DNA from: Trichormus sp. NMC-1
Lineage (GTDB): Bacteria; Cyanobacteriota; Cyanobacteriia; Cyanobacteriales; Nostocaceae
Length of the DNA: 64,000 bases
Direction of reading: 5' to 3'
NCBI RefSeq assembly: GCF_001858025.1
Contig: NZ_LZQD01000007.1
Location: forward strand, 33,703-97,702
In this document: positions 9,769-19,082 of the stretch, in pieces
Layout: each line of letters starts with the position of its first letter
Position numbering within the stretch: position 1 is the stretch's first letter
The notes under the pieces: generated by a model
Seen by the model: only the letters and a program-made list of their open reading frames with translations
Database searches by the model: none
Told to the model about the DNA's origin: nothing
Program-made: the position numbers and the translations under genes

Positions 9769-10773
9769 TTAAATTCCTGAAACCTTACCACTACCGATAA
9801 AATACAACAACGCCATCCGCACCGCTACACCGCTGGTAACTTGCGATTGAATTAAACTAAATTCAGGATCATCCATTAAATCAGAACTAATTTCTACACC
9901 CCGGTTAACTGGCCCTGGATGCAAAACTTTAACGTTTGGTTTACAGAGTTTTAACTTGGCGCGAGTAATGCCAAATAGTTGATGATATTCTCTTAAACTG
10001 GGTAGTAAATGCGCTGTCATGCGTTCTTTTTGTAAACGCAAAGTCATGACAAAATCAGCATTTTCCAAAGCAGGTTCTAGTTGCCAATGGGTAAATAACC
10101 GTTGAGAATTTTCTGTGGCTCCTAAATATTCAGCAAAGAATTTAGGTAATAATGTGGGAGGTGCGGCTAGATGGACTTCTGCACCACTGGCAATTAAACT
10201 CCAAATATTAGAACGGGCTACACGAGAATGTAAAATATCCCCAACAATAGCAATTTTTTTACCCGCTAATAATTCGATGCGGGGTTGTGCAGGGTCAATT
10301 AAGCTAGAAATAGTAAATAAATCAAGTAATCCTTGAGATGGATGTTCATGTTGTCCATCACCAGCATTGAGGACGCTAACTTTTACACCTAAACGATCCA
10401 TTTCTTGTGCGATCGCTTGGGGAACTCCTGCATCTTTATGGCGTATAACCATAATATCAGTTCCCATTGCCAAATAAGTCTTCGCTGTATCCAGAATTGT
10501 CTCTCCCTTTGTCATGGAAGATGTAGCAGCAGCAAAGTTTAATGTATCGGCACTTAGTCTTTTGGCCGCAATTTCAAAACTGCTGCGAGTGCGGGTAGAA
10601 GGTTCAAAAAATAAATTTGCTACCACTTGTCCCTGTAAAGTTGGGACTTTCTTTGTGCGTCGTGATAGTACTTCTTGAAACGAGGCCGCAGTTTGTAAAA
10701 CGGCGTTATATTCAGCCGTTGTGAAGTCAGCTAAGGAAAGAATGTGATGACGATTCCAGGTAGTAGTAGGCAT
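9769..10773 (-). CDS. pyrB: Aspartate carbamoyltransferase catalytic subunit
   Basis: Second step of de novo pyrimidine synthesis: carbamoyl phosphate plus aspartate to N-carbamoylaspartate, in the cytosol. The 334-residue protein carries the carbamoyl-phosphate loop [11 protein letters not shown] near residue 56, the [10 protein letters not shown] segment near residue 142 and LHPGPVNRG near residue 284. The ATG follows GCAGTAG-like spacing, with no strong Shine-Dalgarno. No pyrI regulatory subunit lies alongside, as is usual in cyanobacteria. Confidence 0.97.
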   Translation of the reverse strand: MPTTTWNRHHILSLADFTTAEYNAVLQTAASFQEVLSRRTKKVPTLQGQVVANLFFEPSTRTRSSFEIAAKRLSADTLNFAAATSSMTKGETILDTAKTYLAMGTDIMVIRHKDAGVPQAIAQEMDRLGVKVSVLNAGDGQHEHPSQGLLDLFTISSLIDPAQPRIELLAGKKIAIVGDILHSRVARSNIWSLIASGAEVHLAAPPTLLPKFFAEYLGATENSQRLFTHWQLEPALENADFVMTLRLQKERMTAHLLPSLREYHQLFGITRAKLKLCKPNVKVLHPGPVNRGVEISSDLMDDPEFSLIQSQVTSGVAVRMALLYFIGSGKVSGI

Positions 10774-11003
10774 AAATGGCTATTAGTTCTCGGAGTAGAG
10801 GCGCGTTAGCCGAAGGCTTTAGGGCTGCTATTGCTCGCACCTCTACAGCTTTTTAATTTAGTTGGCAGCCAAAATAATAGCACCTGTCTTTGTATCCAAT
10901 TGACACCTGTGAAGGTTAATGGTAAACAGATGGCGCGAAAAAAATGTTTAAAGTTACACAATTTTGCTATTTGTCTAGAAGATTCAAACACAGTTGCTAT
11001 AAC

Positions 11004-11324
11004 TTAAATATGCTTCTCAACAGCAGTAGTATAATCTTCGTAAGGTACAACGCCCACTATATTTTCTACCACTTCTCCACCTTTAAAAATTAATACCGCC
11101 GGAATACTTTTGACTCCATACTTTCTGGCGTTAACTTTATTTTTATCGATGTCGATTTTCAGAACTTTAACGCGACCTTGATATGCTTCAGCCAGTTGTT
11201 CTATTAAAGCAGAAATTTTCCGACAAGGGCCACACCAAGGAGCCGTAAAATCAATGACAAATATTGGTTCTGATTCTAGAAGTATATCGAATTCGCTGTC
11301 TTCAATTTGGGATACTGTAGTCAT
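11004..11324 (-). CDS. Thioredoxin
   Basis: Small dithiol-disulfide oxidoreductase of the cytosol. The 106-residue single-domain protein has the active site APWCGPCRK with Cys31 and Cys34, the buried Asp25 in VIDFTAPW, and the cis-Pro segment SIPAVLIF. It matches the ordinary thioredoxin length. It is transcribed alone. Which reductase and targets it serves cannot be read from the sequence; cyanobacteria have m-, x- and y-type forms, and I do not assign the class with confidence. Confidence 0.95.
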   Translation of the reverse strand: MTTVSQIEDSEFDILLESEPIFVIDFTAPWCGPCRKISALIEQLAEAYQGRVKVLKIDIDKNKVNARKYGVKSIPAVLIFKGGEVVENIVGVVPYEDYTTAVEKHI

Positions 11325-11544
11325 GGTTATTCCGGAAAGAGAAGTTAGTAATTTTGTTAATCAGGGACCGATGTTAAGCTAAAAAGTGCAATTTTGTCAA
11401 GTTTTGGCAGTTTAAAGACAGCGATTGTACTTTTTCGAGAGCTAGGCAATTTGATTATCTCTTGCTGTGTTGTAGGAGGCAATTAAACTGTTAATAATCT
11501 CTCCAAAAAACTCAGCATTTATCAGCTTTTGGGAGAGATTTTGA

Positions 11545-12894
11545 TTAAGGTTGTAAATGAAAAATATTTAAAGCAATAGAAATCATACTGAGGAAAGTTA
11601 AAAAGCCAATTGTATCCAGGAGTGTGGTTACTAACGGACCACTCATTAAAGCTGGATCTAGTTTGAGATGCCTTAAACCCATTGGTAGCAAAGTTCCTAG
11701 AGTAACAGCCACCATTGTATTAGTGGCCATAACTGCCCCGGCAATCAAAGCTACCCATCGTTCTTGGGGTTTAGCCCAAATTAGGGAAAGGGCAATCATC
11801 GTTATCCCTAAAGCTACTGCTGTTCCTAAACCGGCTAAAAGTTCTTTGCGGAGAATTTTTCCAGTATCTTCGGGTGTGACTTCACCTACACCTAAACCGC
11901 GAATGGTGACTGTGAGGGCTTGTATACCAACAGTTCCGCCTGTGTTAGAAAATATGGGCATGATCACAGCCAGGACTGGTACAGCAGCGATGACTTGTTG
12001 AAAAGGAGCGATCGCACTGGCAGCACCAATATACAATCCCATAATCCCCAATAACCAAGGCAACCGTTTACGAATCGTGATGTGTGCGGGAGATAAAGCT
12101 TCTTCATCACCACTTACCCCTGCCAATTTTTGGATATCTTCTGTGGCTTCTTCTTCTAAAATATCGACGACATCATCAATCGTAATAATACCGACTAATC
12201 TATCTTCCCTGTCAACTACAGGCATAGCGATTAAGTCGTAACGCTGCATAATGCGGGCGACTTCTTCCTGTGAGGTTTCTGTTCTGACTTTGACAACGTG
12301 GGAACTAGCAATATCTTTAATTAAGACATCGGGAAAAGTAAATAACAGCTGACGCAAAGAAACAACACTGACTAAAGTACGGTTATCATCTGTGACGTAG
12401 GCATAATAAATTGTTTCCTTATCTTCGTCTTGCAGGCGGATTTTACTTAAGGCTTCACCTACAGTTAATCCTCGTCGCAACCGCACATATTCAGTTGTCA
12501 TTACCCGCCCAGCAGTGCCTTCTGCATAGCCGAGAATCGTTGCTGTTGCTTGTCTTTGTTCTGGACTGAGTTGTTGTAATAGCCGTTTAACTACTCCTGC
12601 TGGTAGTTCATCAAATAATTCTGCTCTTTCATCAGGACTCATTTCTTCCACTAGATGTACCACTTGGACATCATGGAGAGAATTAATTAGTTCTTCTTGT
12701 ACTTCTGTAGGTAGATATTCAAAGACATCTATTGCTTGATCTTTGTTGAGTAACCGGAAAGCGATCGCTCGCTGTTGTTCAGGTAATTGTGAGATGTATT
12801 CCCCCACATCCACAGGTTGTAAACAGTTTAAATCACATTTCAATTGGTTTAAGTCAGCAATGTCTAAGGAATTGCGAACGTCTTGTGTCAGCAT
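11545..12894 (-). CDS. mgtE: Magnesium transporter MgtE
   Basis: Homodimeric Mg2+ channel of the cytoplasmic membrane. The 449-residue protein has the full family layout: an N-terminal MgtE-N superhelical domain (about 20-125, including EEMSPDERAELFDELP), two CBS domains (about 130-255, with the second containing MPVVDREDRLVGIITIDDVV), and five C-terminal membrane helices. The cytosolic domains sense Mg2+ and close the pore. Its Shine-Dalgarno AGGAGGT lies 8-14 bases before the ATG and can pair with an upstream ACCTCCT (separate entry). An exact copy of codons for about residues 40-152 lies 3.2 kb away at 15685-16024. Confidence 0.96.
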   Translation of the reverse strand: MLTQDVRNSLDIADLNQLKCDLNCLQPVDVGEYISQLPEQQRAIAFRLLNKDQAIDVFEYLPTEVQEELINSLHDVQVVHLVEEMSPDERAELFDELPAGVVKRLLQQLSPEQRQATATILGYAEGTAGRVMTTEYVRLRRGLTVGEALSKIRLQDEDKETIYYAYVTDDNRTLVSVVSLRQLLFTFPDVLIKDIASSHVVKVRTETSQEEVARIMQRYDLIAMPVVDREDRLVGIITIDDVVDILEEEATEDIQKLAGVSGDEEALSPAHITIRKRLPWLLGIMGLYIGAASAIAPFQQVIAAVPVLAVIMPIFSNTGGTVGIQALTVTIRGLGVGEVTPEDTGKILRKELLAGLGTAVALGITMIALSLIWAKPQERWVALIAGAVMATNTMVAVTLGTLLPMGLRHLKLDPALMSGPLVTTLLDTIGFLTFLSMISIALNIFHLQP

Positions 12895-12900
12895 TATAAA

Positions 12901-12955
12901 TACCTCCTATAGTCTCCCCCGCGCCGGGAGACTATCTCGCCAGCTTAGAGGAGGT
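12901..12955 (-). promoter_or_regulatory. Structured mgtE leader that can sequester the ribosome binding site
   Basis: Read on the minus strand, ACCTCCT (12955-12949) is complementary to AGGAGGT (12908-12902), which is the mgtE Shine-Dalgarno sequence. Between them a second hairpin, TAGTCTCCC ... GGGAGACTA (12933 to 12909), has at least eight pairs. Together they make a two-part stem that would hide the ribosome binding site. This is seen directly in the sequence; that it regulates mgtE, perhaps in response to Mg2+, is an inference. It does not match the ykoK (M-box) riboswitch features that I know. Confidence 0.6.
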
Positions 12956-13262
12956 TGCTACTGCCATCTGGTGGACATTTGTCCATAAAATCTCAACAAC
13001 TCAATATCGATAATTTAATCAAGGCATTGTCAGTTTATCATCCTAACCCAGAATGGTTTTCTCGGATAGATGTCTGATACTAATACTCATGCTAGTAGTA
13101 CTTTACACGAGAATGGCTTTTGCTACCTTGATTTCTGTTTAATTTAGAAATTTAACTATTGTGATCATCTGTGTCAAGTCTATCAGCCTATTTACTGTCA
13201 AACTTCACATAGATTCGTAGAGAGTTTACTGTAATTAAGTGATTACCAAATACCATTAATTT
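12956..13262. other. Spacer between mgtE leader and mtnC
   Basis: AT-rich, no coding region and no terminator recognised. It separates the 3-prime end of the mtn cluster from the mgtE leader; both are read on the minus strand, so an mgtE promoter should lie here. Confidence 0.4.
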
Positions 13263-13970
13263 TCAGAATAATTCTAAAGGAATTTGCGAGAACTTTGTCA
13301 CATACATAAAGTTAGGATCTACATCTGTGGTTTGTCTATTTAACCCACAAACGTTGAAATTAGCAGCCCTGGCCGCAGCTAACTCTTTGGAAGAGTCAGA
13401 CAGGAACAAAATTTCCTGCGGGAGGACAAGTAATTCATCTGCAATGGTAAGGTAGGACTGACTCTCTGTCTTGTTGCCTGTAGTTGTATCGAAGTACATG
13501 GAGAATAATGGAGTTAAATCCCCCATTAAAGTGTTTTTAAACAATAGTTTCTGAGCAGCAACAGAACCGGAAGAATAGATAGCTAGTTTTAAACCCGCAG
13601 CATACCAATGTTGAAGACATTCAACAGCGTCAGGATACACATGAGCCTTTAGCTCACCGCTGTCATACCCTTCTTGCCAGATTAAACCTTGCAGGGTTTT
13701 TAATGGAGTAATTTTGCGATCTTCAGTGTGCCAAATCATCAAGTTACTCAGGCAGCTTTCCACATCAAGATTTGATTGGCCACTGATTTCTCTGACTTGT
13801 TGCAGGATATCCTGAATAATCGGCAATTCTAAGTGATTATGTACCCAGCCTGATAAATGTTTTGCAGAATACGGAAAAAGAACTTCATGCACAAAACTAA
13901 TATCGGTTGTCGTACCCTCAATATCGGTCAGAATAATTTTAAGTCGGTTGCCTTGGTAAGTAACTGTCAT
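13263..13970 (-). CDS. mtnC: Bifunctional enolase-phosphatase of methionine salvage (MtnC)
   Basis: Converts 2,3-diketo-5-methylthiopentyl-1-phosphate to acireductone by enolisation and dephosphorylation; HAD superfamily, cytosolic, Mg2+-dependent. The 235-residue protein begins with the HAD motif I IILTDIEGTTTDISFVHEV and has YSSGS as motif II and FLSDSSKEL as motif IV. It is the last gene of the cluster mtnD-mtnB-mtnC, separated from mtnB by about 300 bp, so it may have its own promoter. Because this enzyme does two steps, separate mtnW and mtnX genes are not needed. The product feeds the acireductone dioxygenase encoded by mtnD. Confidence 0.94.
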   Translation of the reverse strand: MTVTYQGNRLKIILTDIEGTTTDISFVHEVLFPYSAKHLSGWVHNHLELPIIQDILQQVREISGQSNLDVESCLSNLMIWHTEDRKITPLKTLQGLIWQEGYDSGELKAHVYPDAVECLQHWYAAGLKLAIYSSGSVAAQKLLFKNTLMGDLTPLFSMYFDTTTGNKTESQSYLTIADELLVLPQEILFLSDSSKELAAARAANFNVCGLNRQTTDVDPNFMYVTKFSQIPLELF

Positions 13971-14266
13971 AGCTGGGAAACTTTATTGCAGTCAAATCAC
14001 GATTGAAATACTTTACTCGTTTTATTTCTCACCTAAGCTGTTACGCAGCTAAATTTAATAACTCTCACTCGGAAAAAGATTCTTGGTATGGGAAAGTCAG
14101 GTATATGGCGAATTAACGCCCTCAAATCCATAAGCTTGTGATGGATAAATAAGCTGTTGGACATTTAACTTGCATATTACTTAGAACTAAAACTCTTGTG
14201 GGGTGGGCAGGATGCCCGCCCTAATTATGTAAATTAAAGGTTTATCAACGTAAGACTACCGATAAT
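13971..14266. other. Spacer mtnB-mtnC with palindromic repeat
   Basis: Near 14200-14222 lies a GTGGGGTGGGCAGGATGCCC-type inverted repeat with short loop, close to the mtnB stop. It could end mtnB transcription but has no T-run, so I read it as one of the dispersed palindromes of this genome. No gene is supported. Confidence 0.45.
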
Positions 14267-14911
14267 TTAACCAAGTTCCATGCCAATTTTTTGACCAGCT
14301 ACCATGTAGCGAAAAATATACTCCGCTATCTCCAGATAGTTGCTCACACCTTCTAGTGAAGAAGCCCATACAGTAACTCCGTGGTCGCGAATGAGCAGAA
14401 CTGGCACCTGGGGCATTGTGGTCTTAAAGCGAGCATAAATCTCATCGGCAATCTGGGATACTTCTAGATGATTGGCAAAAATCGGTATTACCACCTGTGG
14501 GTTTTCTTCCCAAACTCCTAGACCTTTAAGCATTTCCAGAGGCGGCAAAGGCAGAGCATCACCGATTATAAAGCGAGAAACCAAGTTGTTCTCAATGGAA
14601 TGGACGTGGTAGCAGGCTTGGGCATCTGGAAATAGGCTGTAGATTGCTGCGTGAATGCTCGTCTCAGCTGATGGGCGTTTTTGAGGATGAGACTGCGTAG
14701 GGGCGAGGTACGCCTCGCTCTTACAGGTATCCAAATTCATAAGCACAAAATCATCAGTGATTAGCTGGCCTTTGGGGCATCCACTGGCCGTAATCCAGAA
14801 GCTACCATCCGGCATTCTTGCCGAAAGATTGCCAGCTGTGCCTATCATCCAGCCCATCTGATAGAACTGACGGGCAGCAGCGATGAGAGTAGGGCGCGGA
14901 TCACTACTCAT
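14267..14911 (-). CDS. mtnB: Methylthioribulose-1-phosphate dehydratase
   Basis: Methionine-salvage dehydratase giving 2,3-diketo-5-methylthiopentyl-1-phosphate, substrate of MtnC. Class II aldolase fold with the usual zinc ligands visible as CYHVHS (near residue 103) and a later His in LIRDHGVTVWA; the glycine segment MIGTAGNLSAR is also typical. It has 214 residues, a normal length. Its start codon overlaps the mtnD stop by four bases (ATGA type), so the two are translationally coupled. A class II aldolase of sugar metabolism is the alternative family reading, but the mtn neighbours make MtnB far more likely. Confidence 0.94.
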   Translation of the reverse strand: MSSDPRPTLIAAARQFYQMGWMIGTAGNLSARMPDGSFWITASGCPKGQLITDDFVLMNLDTCKSEAYLAPTQSHPQKRPSAETSIHAAIYSLFPDAQACYHVHSIENNLVSRFIIGDALPLPPLEMLKGLGVWEENPQVVIPIFANHLEVSQIADEIYARFKTTMPQVPVLLIRDHGVTVWASSLEGVSNYLEIAEYIFRYMVAGQKIGMELG

Positions 14912-15498
14912 AGGATTTGGGATTGTAGTATAGATTGCGAGCGCAAATCTACTGAAGCGGGGCGCAAGCGAATTTCCGTATCAGTGTACTCAGGTACCCA
15001 GCCCTCTCTACTTGTGAAGTAGCGCACAGCTTTAATCTGCCGTAATGCTGTTAGATAAAACCAGTGTTCGGTGCCAGCAGGCACGTTGATATAATCCTCA
15101 GGCTGCACCGTCAGTTCTACCTGGCTACCGTCAGGACGCACAAACCCAAAGATGCCCTCACCGGCAATGATGTAACGCACTTCGTCATCGGCGTGAGTAT
15201 GGACTCGATCAAATTTGGACAGCATAGTGTCAAGATTGGGGACGCTGGGATGCAGCGCAATCAGGTCGCGCTCCTGATAGCCAGCATTTGTGGCCAACTG
15301 CTGGAAGTAGATGTCAAGTGCTTTCAGTACCTGCTCTTTTTCGACATCACTAAGCATATCCTGAGCCAGCAAGGCTCTCAGTTCCGGATCTCGCCCTATC
15401 TGCCAGCAATTGATCTGGACATTCAGAGGAGCAAGCTCACGTACAATGTCACTCAGTTGAGTGTATGTAGTACCGTCTTCAAGTCGCAAGATAGCCAT
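14908..15498 (-). CDS. mtnD: Acireductone dioxygenase
   Basis: Cupin metalloenzyme that oxidises acireductone to the keto acid precursor of methionine plus formate (Fe form). The 196-residue protein has the cupin metal motif HTHADDEVRYI near residue 100 and the second histidine in VPAGTEHWFYL. It is the first gene of mtnD-mtnB-mtnC, overlapping mtnB by four bases. Upstream are an inverted repeat at 15595-15621 and the displaced mgtE fragment. I saw no SAM-riboswitch-like structure in the 186 bp before it. Confidence 0.95.
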   Translation of the reverse strand: MAILRLEDGTTYTQLSDIVRELAPLNVQINCWQIGRDPELRALLAQDMLSDVEKEQVLKALDIYFQQLATNAGYQERDLIALHPSVPNLDTMLSKFDRVHTHADDEVRYIIAGEGIFGFVRPDGSQVELTVQPEDYINVPAGTEHWFYLTALRQIKAVRYFTSREGWVPEYTDTEIRLRPASVDLRSQSILQSQIL

Positions 15499-15594
15499 AG
15501 GAAACTTCCGTTGTTATAATTTCTGCATTGCTCATGTTTCTGCAACAATCTTTATCATGCCCAATTCCGTTTTACAAGTCATCGATAATACTTT

Positions 15595-15621
15595 TAATGC
15601 TAATTATTTCTTTTAGCATTA
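15595..15621. promoter_or_regulatory. Inverted repeat upstream of mtnD
   Basis: TAATGCTAA (15595-15603) and TTAGCATTA (15613-15621) form a perfect nine-base inverted repeat with a nine-base spacer, about 97 bases upstream of the mtnD start. It could be a repressor operator or an RNA hairpin in the leader. Function is not shown. Confidence 0.4.
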
Positions 15622-15684
15622 ATGCTATGGTTAGCTCCATAATCAAGTCCCTGTTAAGTAGGTTGGCGTTAAAAATTGTCGTTA

Positions 15685-16024
15685 CGGATTTTACTTAAGG
15701 CTTCACCTACAGTTAATCCTCGTCGCAACCGCACATATTCAGTTGTCATTACCCGCCCAGCAGTGCCTTCTGCATAGCCGAGAATCGTTGCTGTTGCTTG
15801 TCTTTGTTCTGGACTGAGTTGTTGTAATAGCCGTTTAACTACTCCTGCTGGTAGTTCATCAAATAATTCTGCTCTTTCATCAGGACTCATTTCTTCCACT
15901 AGATGTACCACTTGGACATCATGGAGAGAATTAATTAGTTCTTCTTGTACTTCTGTAGGTAGATATTCAAAGACATCTATTGCTTGATCTTTGTTGAGTA
16001 ACCGGAAAGCGATCGCTCGCTGTT
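15685..16024 (-). pseudogene. Displaced exact copy of an internal mgtE segment
   Basis: All 340 bases match 12437-12776 inside mgtE, in the same orientation, 3248 bp apart. It covers part of the MgtE-N domain and the start of the first CBS domain, roughly residues 40-152, and has neither start, CBS pair nor membrane part, so it cannot make a transporter. A GTG within it could start an 80-residue peptide, which I regard as accidental. The copy ends seven bases after a HIP1 octamer (16010-16017). Complete identity implies a very recent event, gene conversion, or an assembly error. Confidence 0.9.
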
Positions 16025-16305
16025 TTCGGTTTTTTTCCGTTCACCTACTTAGTTGATGTTATTACTCCTATAATTCAGACTTATTAGCTCCAAGAAGTTC
16101 AATAGTCACAGGTAATTAGTTGTATTTTATTAAATTTAGTCTTGCCTATGATTGCATGGATAGGATCACTCTCTTTATCTTTATAAATAGCAACTTCAAT
16201 TAATTTTTATTTTCACTGTGACGCTGTAGAAAGCTGTAAAAGACGCTTCGCTGTTGACCATCTGTATCATCCCACACAGCACCTGCAACACTACACCCCC
16301 CAGCT

Positions 16306-16794
16306 TCACACCTCTGGTAAACTATCAAATACCTGCTTAACTAACTCCTTAGTCTTATCTTCCAAATTCTGCCAATCCACTTCTCCCGATTCATCGATTA
16401 AACTAGTGTCAATATCCACTGCGGAATTTTCACAACCGTAATTTAAAAAACATACTTGGTAACAAATATTCCACAAATCTACATTAATTTGCTGCTCTTG
16501 ACGTTGCAAGCGCAGATGGTATCCTGGATGGGGCATAGGCAAATGAGTCAGAGTCTCCTTAATTTCCTCTACCTGTTCCGGTGTAGCAGTTTCCATAGCT
16601 GTCAACAACTGATTTATCAAAGCTTTTGTTTCATCAGTAATGTTAGATGGCCAAATCAGCACATCATGGTAAGTTCCTTTCCAGGAAGATGTATCTAGAT
16701 GCTTGCGAATATTATCGACAACGCGAATAAAAGCAGGTTGCATGAGGATTTCAGCTTGCTGCCATGTAGTGTAGTTTGTTATCTTAGGTGGCAT
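16306..16794 (-). CDS. Conserved hypothetical protein
   Basis: A 162-residue soluble protein that I do not recognise. It is acidic and mostly helical by composition, with a Trp-rich centre and a C-terminal segment SGEVDWQNLEDKTKELVKQV. No signal peptide or membrane helix. It is divergent from the membrane-anchored kinase gene starting at 16960, with a 165-bp shared upstream region, which hints at common control but does not show it. The length and composition are like neighbouring genes. Confidence 0.75.
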   Translation of the reverse strand: MPPKITNYTTWQQAEILMQPAFIRVVDNIRKHLDTSSWKGTYHDVLIWPSNITDETKALINQLLTAMETATPEQVEEIKETLTHLPMPHPGYHLRLQRQEQQINVDLWNICYQVCFLNYGCENSAVDIDTSLIDESGEVDWQNLEDKTKELVKQVFDSLPEV

Positions 16795-16959
16795 TGCTAA
16801 TTAACAGAGATACTAAACAAAAAGTAAAAATTTGTTGGTTTTCTTCAAGAACTGTGTTGTTAGTCTAAATCTTTTCTCAAGATAGCGGATTTCCTAGAAG
16901 AAAATTTGGAGATATTGACTACCATCTGGAAAATTAGGTGTTAAAACTGGGGAGGGAAT

Positions 16960-18858
16960 ATGATAGGCAAATTATTAGACCATCGATACCAAGTCATACG
17001 CATTTTGGCAACTGGAGGATTTGGTCAAACTTATATTGCCCAAGATACCAGACGGCCTGGTCATCCCATCTGCGTTGTCAAACACCTCAAACCTAACAGC
17101 ACTGACCCCACAATTTTTGAAACTGCTAAACGGCTATTCAACAGCGAAGCCGAAACTTTAGAAAAACTGGGTAATCATGACCAAATACCCCGACTGCTGG
17201 CTTATTTTGACGAAAATCAAGAATTTTTCTTAGTTCAAGAATATATTGACGGACATACCCTGAATGAGGAACTCATACCCGGCCAACCTTGGAGTGAAAG
17301 CCAGGTTATGCAACTGTTGCTAGAAGTTTTGGGTATTTTGGAGTTTGTCCATCAAGAAGGTGTAATTCACCGCGACATCAAGCCAGATAATATCATCCGT
17401 CGCACTGCTGACTATAGACTAGTTTTAGTAGATTTTGGGGCAGTCAAACAATTAAGCTCTACATTAGTTACCGCTGGGGGACAACTCACAGCTACAGTAG
17501 CTATTGGTACACCTGGCTATATGCCTACTGAACAAGGACAAGGTAAACCCCGTCCTAATAGTGATGTTTATGCCCTTGGTATTATTGCTATTCAAGCATT
17601 AACAGGAGTCCCAGCCAAGCAATTACAAGAAGATCCGAATACAGGTGAAATCCTCTGGCAACATTTTATTCCTGTTAATTACCGCTTGGCAGAAATCCTC
17701 AGTAAGATGGTGCGTTATCACTTCAAAGACCGCTACCAAACTGCTACGGAAACATTGCAAGCCTGTAGAGAGTTGCTCAATCTTACTTCTGTATCTTTCA
17801 TACATTCAGAGTCTCCCAAACAAATTAGCTACCAACCCCCCAAACCTCTGTCTCAAGTATTTTCACAGCAGCATACAGTGGCTATTGCTCCCGCTAATCC
17901 AGTGGTTAGCAAACCGGTTCATAACGACTCTTCTAGCCAACCAGATCCATTACCTTTATTAATTGGCATCCTATTAGCAGGTGGTGCAGCTGCTTTGGTC
18001 ACAAATTTGTATCCCAATGTGAAAAATATAGCTGCTAATTGGACAGGGAACAACAGCACATCAGCTAAAAACTGCTCGGCCATGGTGGCGGCTAATTCTA
18101 ATATCCGTTCTGAACCAAGTGCGATTAATTCTGATAATATTTTGAAAACTGTGGGTGAGGACAGTGGCTTTGATGTGACTGGTAAGCGGACAAAACGAGG
18201 TTGGATACAAGTTAAGCTCAAATCAGGACGTTTGGCTTGGGCGCACTCGGATGTGATCACCAATGAAGATCTATGGATTGCTTGCTTACGGGATCAAGGG
18301 GTTTCTATTCAAACTGTAGAAGATAGTCCCTTAATTGCATCTCGACCAATTCCCAAACCTCAACCAAAACCTATTCCTGTAGTGACTCCTGCGCCAGAAA
18401 CTTCCGCACAATCAACTTCTGAACCGGAAACAGCCAGTGCTAATGCGGATCAGGAGAAAATTGTCGAAAAAGCCAGACAGAAGTTTGAGTCAGGAGATTT
18501 GCCCGGTGCGATCGCTATACTCAGATCAATTCCTGCTAATGCTGCTTCAGGAATCAAAGAAACAGTCCAGACAATTAATCAATGGCAACAAGATTGGGCA
18601 AAAGCAGAAGCACTAGCTAATGAAATTAATCAAGCTATTGATAATGGCCAATGGGATAAAGTTCTAGCTTATCGAGATCATCCAGAAAAGTTACCCAATA
18701 TCAAATACTGGCAAGATAAATTAGAACCCATGTTTAAACAAGCCGCAGAAAATGTCGCTAAACAGGCTCTGACTAAGAAAAATAACCAAAGTAATCAAAC
18801 TACTTCCCCAGAAAAACCAGCTAAGACTAACACACCAACCACAGCAGGGGAAAATTAA
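16960..18858 (+). CDS. Membrane-anchored serine/threonine kinase with SH3-like extracytoplasmic domain
   Basis: Hanks-type kinase of 632 residues. The kinase domain (about 1-275) has ATGGFGQTYIAQD, a Lys in CVVKHLK, HRDIKPDN and LVDFGAVKQL; the activation segment ends GTPGYMPTEQ. One membrane helix lies at about 331-351. After it comes an SH3b-like domain (about 370-432, with NIRSEPS and GWIQVKLKSGRLAWAH), a Pro-rich stretch, and a helical region ending in a Lys/Asn/Thr-rich tail. This layout suggests sensing outside the membrane, perhaps of cell-wall material, with signalling inside. GGAGGGA precedes the ATG. The gene is transcribed alone. Confidence 0.94.
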   Translation: MIGKLLDHRYQVIRILATGGFGQTYIAQDTRRPGHPICVVKHLKPNSTDPTIFETAKRLFNSEAETLEKLGNHDQIPRLLAYFDENQEFFLVQEYIDGHTLNEELIPGQPWSESQVMQLLLEVLGILEFVHQEGVIHRDIKPDNIIRRTADYRLVLVDFGAVKQLSSTLVTAGGQLTATVAIGTPGYMPTEQGQGKPRPNSDVYALGIIAIQALTGVPAKQLQEDPNTGEILWQHFIPVNYRLAEILSKMVRYHFKDRYQTATETLQACRELLNLTSVSFIHSESPKQISYQPPKPLSQVFSQQHTVAIAPANPVVSKPVHNDSSSQPDPLPLLIGILLAGGAAALVTNLYPNVKNIAANWTGNNSTSAKNCSAMVAANSNIRSEPSAINSDNILKTVGEDSGFDVTGKRTKRGWIQVKLKSGRLAWAHSDVITNEDLWIACLRDQGVSIQTVEDSPLIASRPIPKPQPKPIPVVTPAPETSAQSTSEPETASANADQEKIVEKARQKFESGDLPGAIAILRSIPANAASGIKETVQTINQWQQDWAKAEALANEINQAIDNGQWDKVLAYRDHPEKLPNIKYWQDKLEPMFKQAAENVAKQALTKKNNQSNQTTSPEKPAKTNTPTTAGEN

Positions 18859-19082
18859 AAATTACAAATTACAAATTAAAAAAGCAGATTACACAAGCTT
18901 TTTAGGAATTTTTAATGGCTCAGTTATTTCTGTCAGCCTATACTAGTACAGCTTCGACAAATTTCAAAACCCAAAAATATGGGCGGGTTGACAAAATATC
19001 TACTATCTACAGATATTTTGTCTAAAGCCGCTTTTAGCTGATGGTTATAAAATGCAACTTTCAGTTTTGAATTTTAAATTTT

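Noticed and set aside
10806..10991. Minus-strand frame of 61 residues between pyrB and thioredoxin
   Set aside because: No family, no ribosome binding site, repeat-like sequence.
15499..15684. SAM riboswitch before mtnD
   Set aside because: No matching paired elements seen; only one simple inverted repeat.
15669..15911. Small gene of 80 residues
   Set aside because: It is the displaced internal fragment of mgtE.
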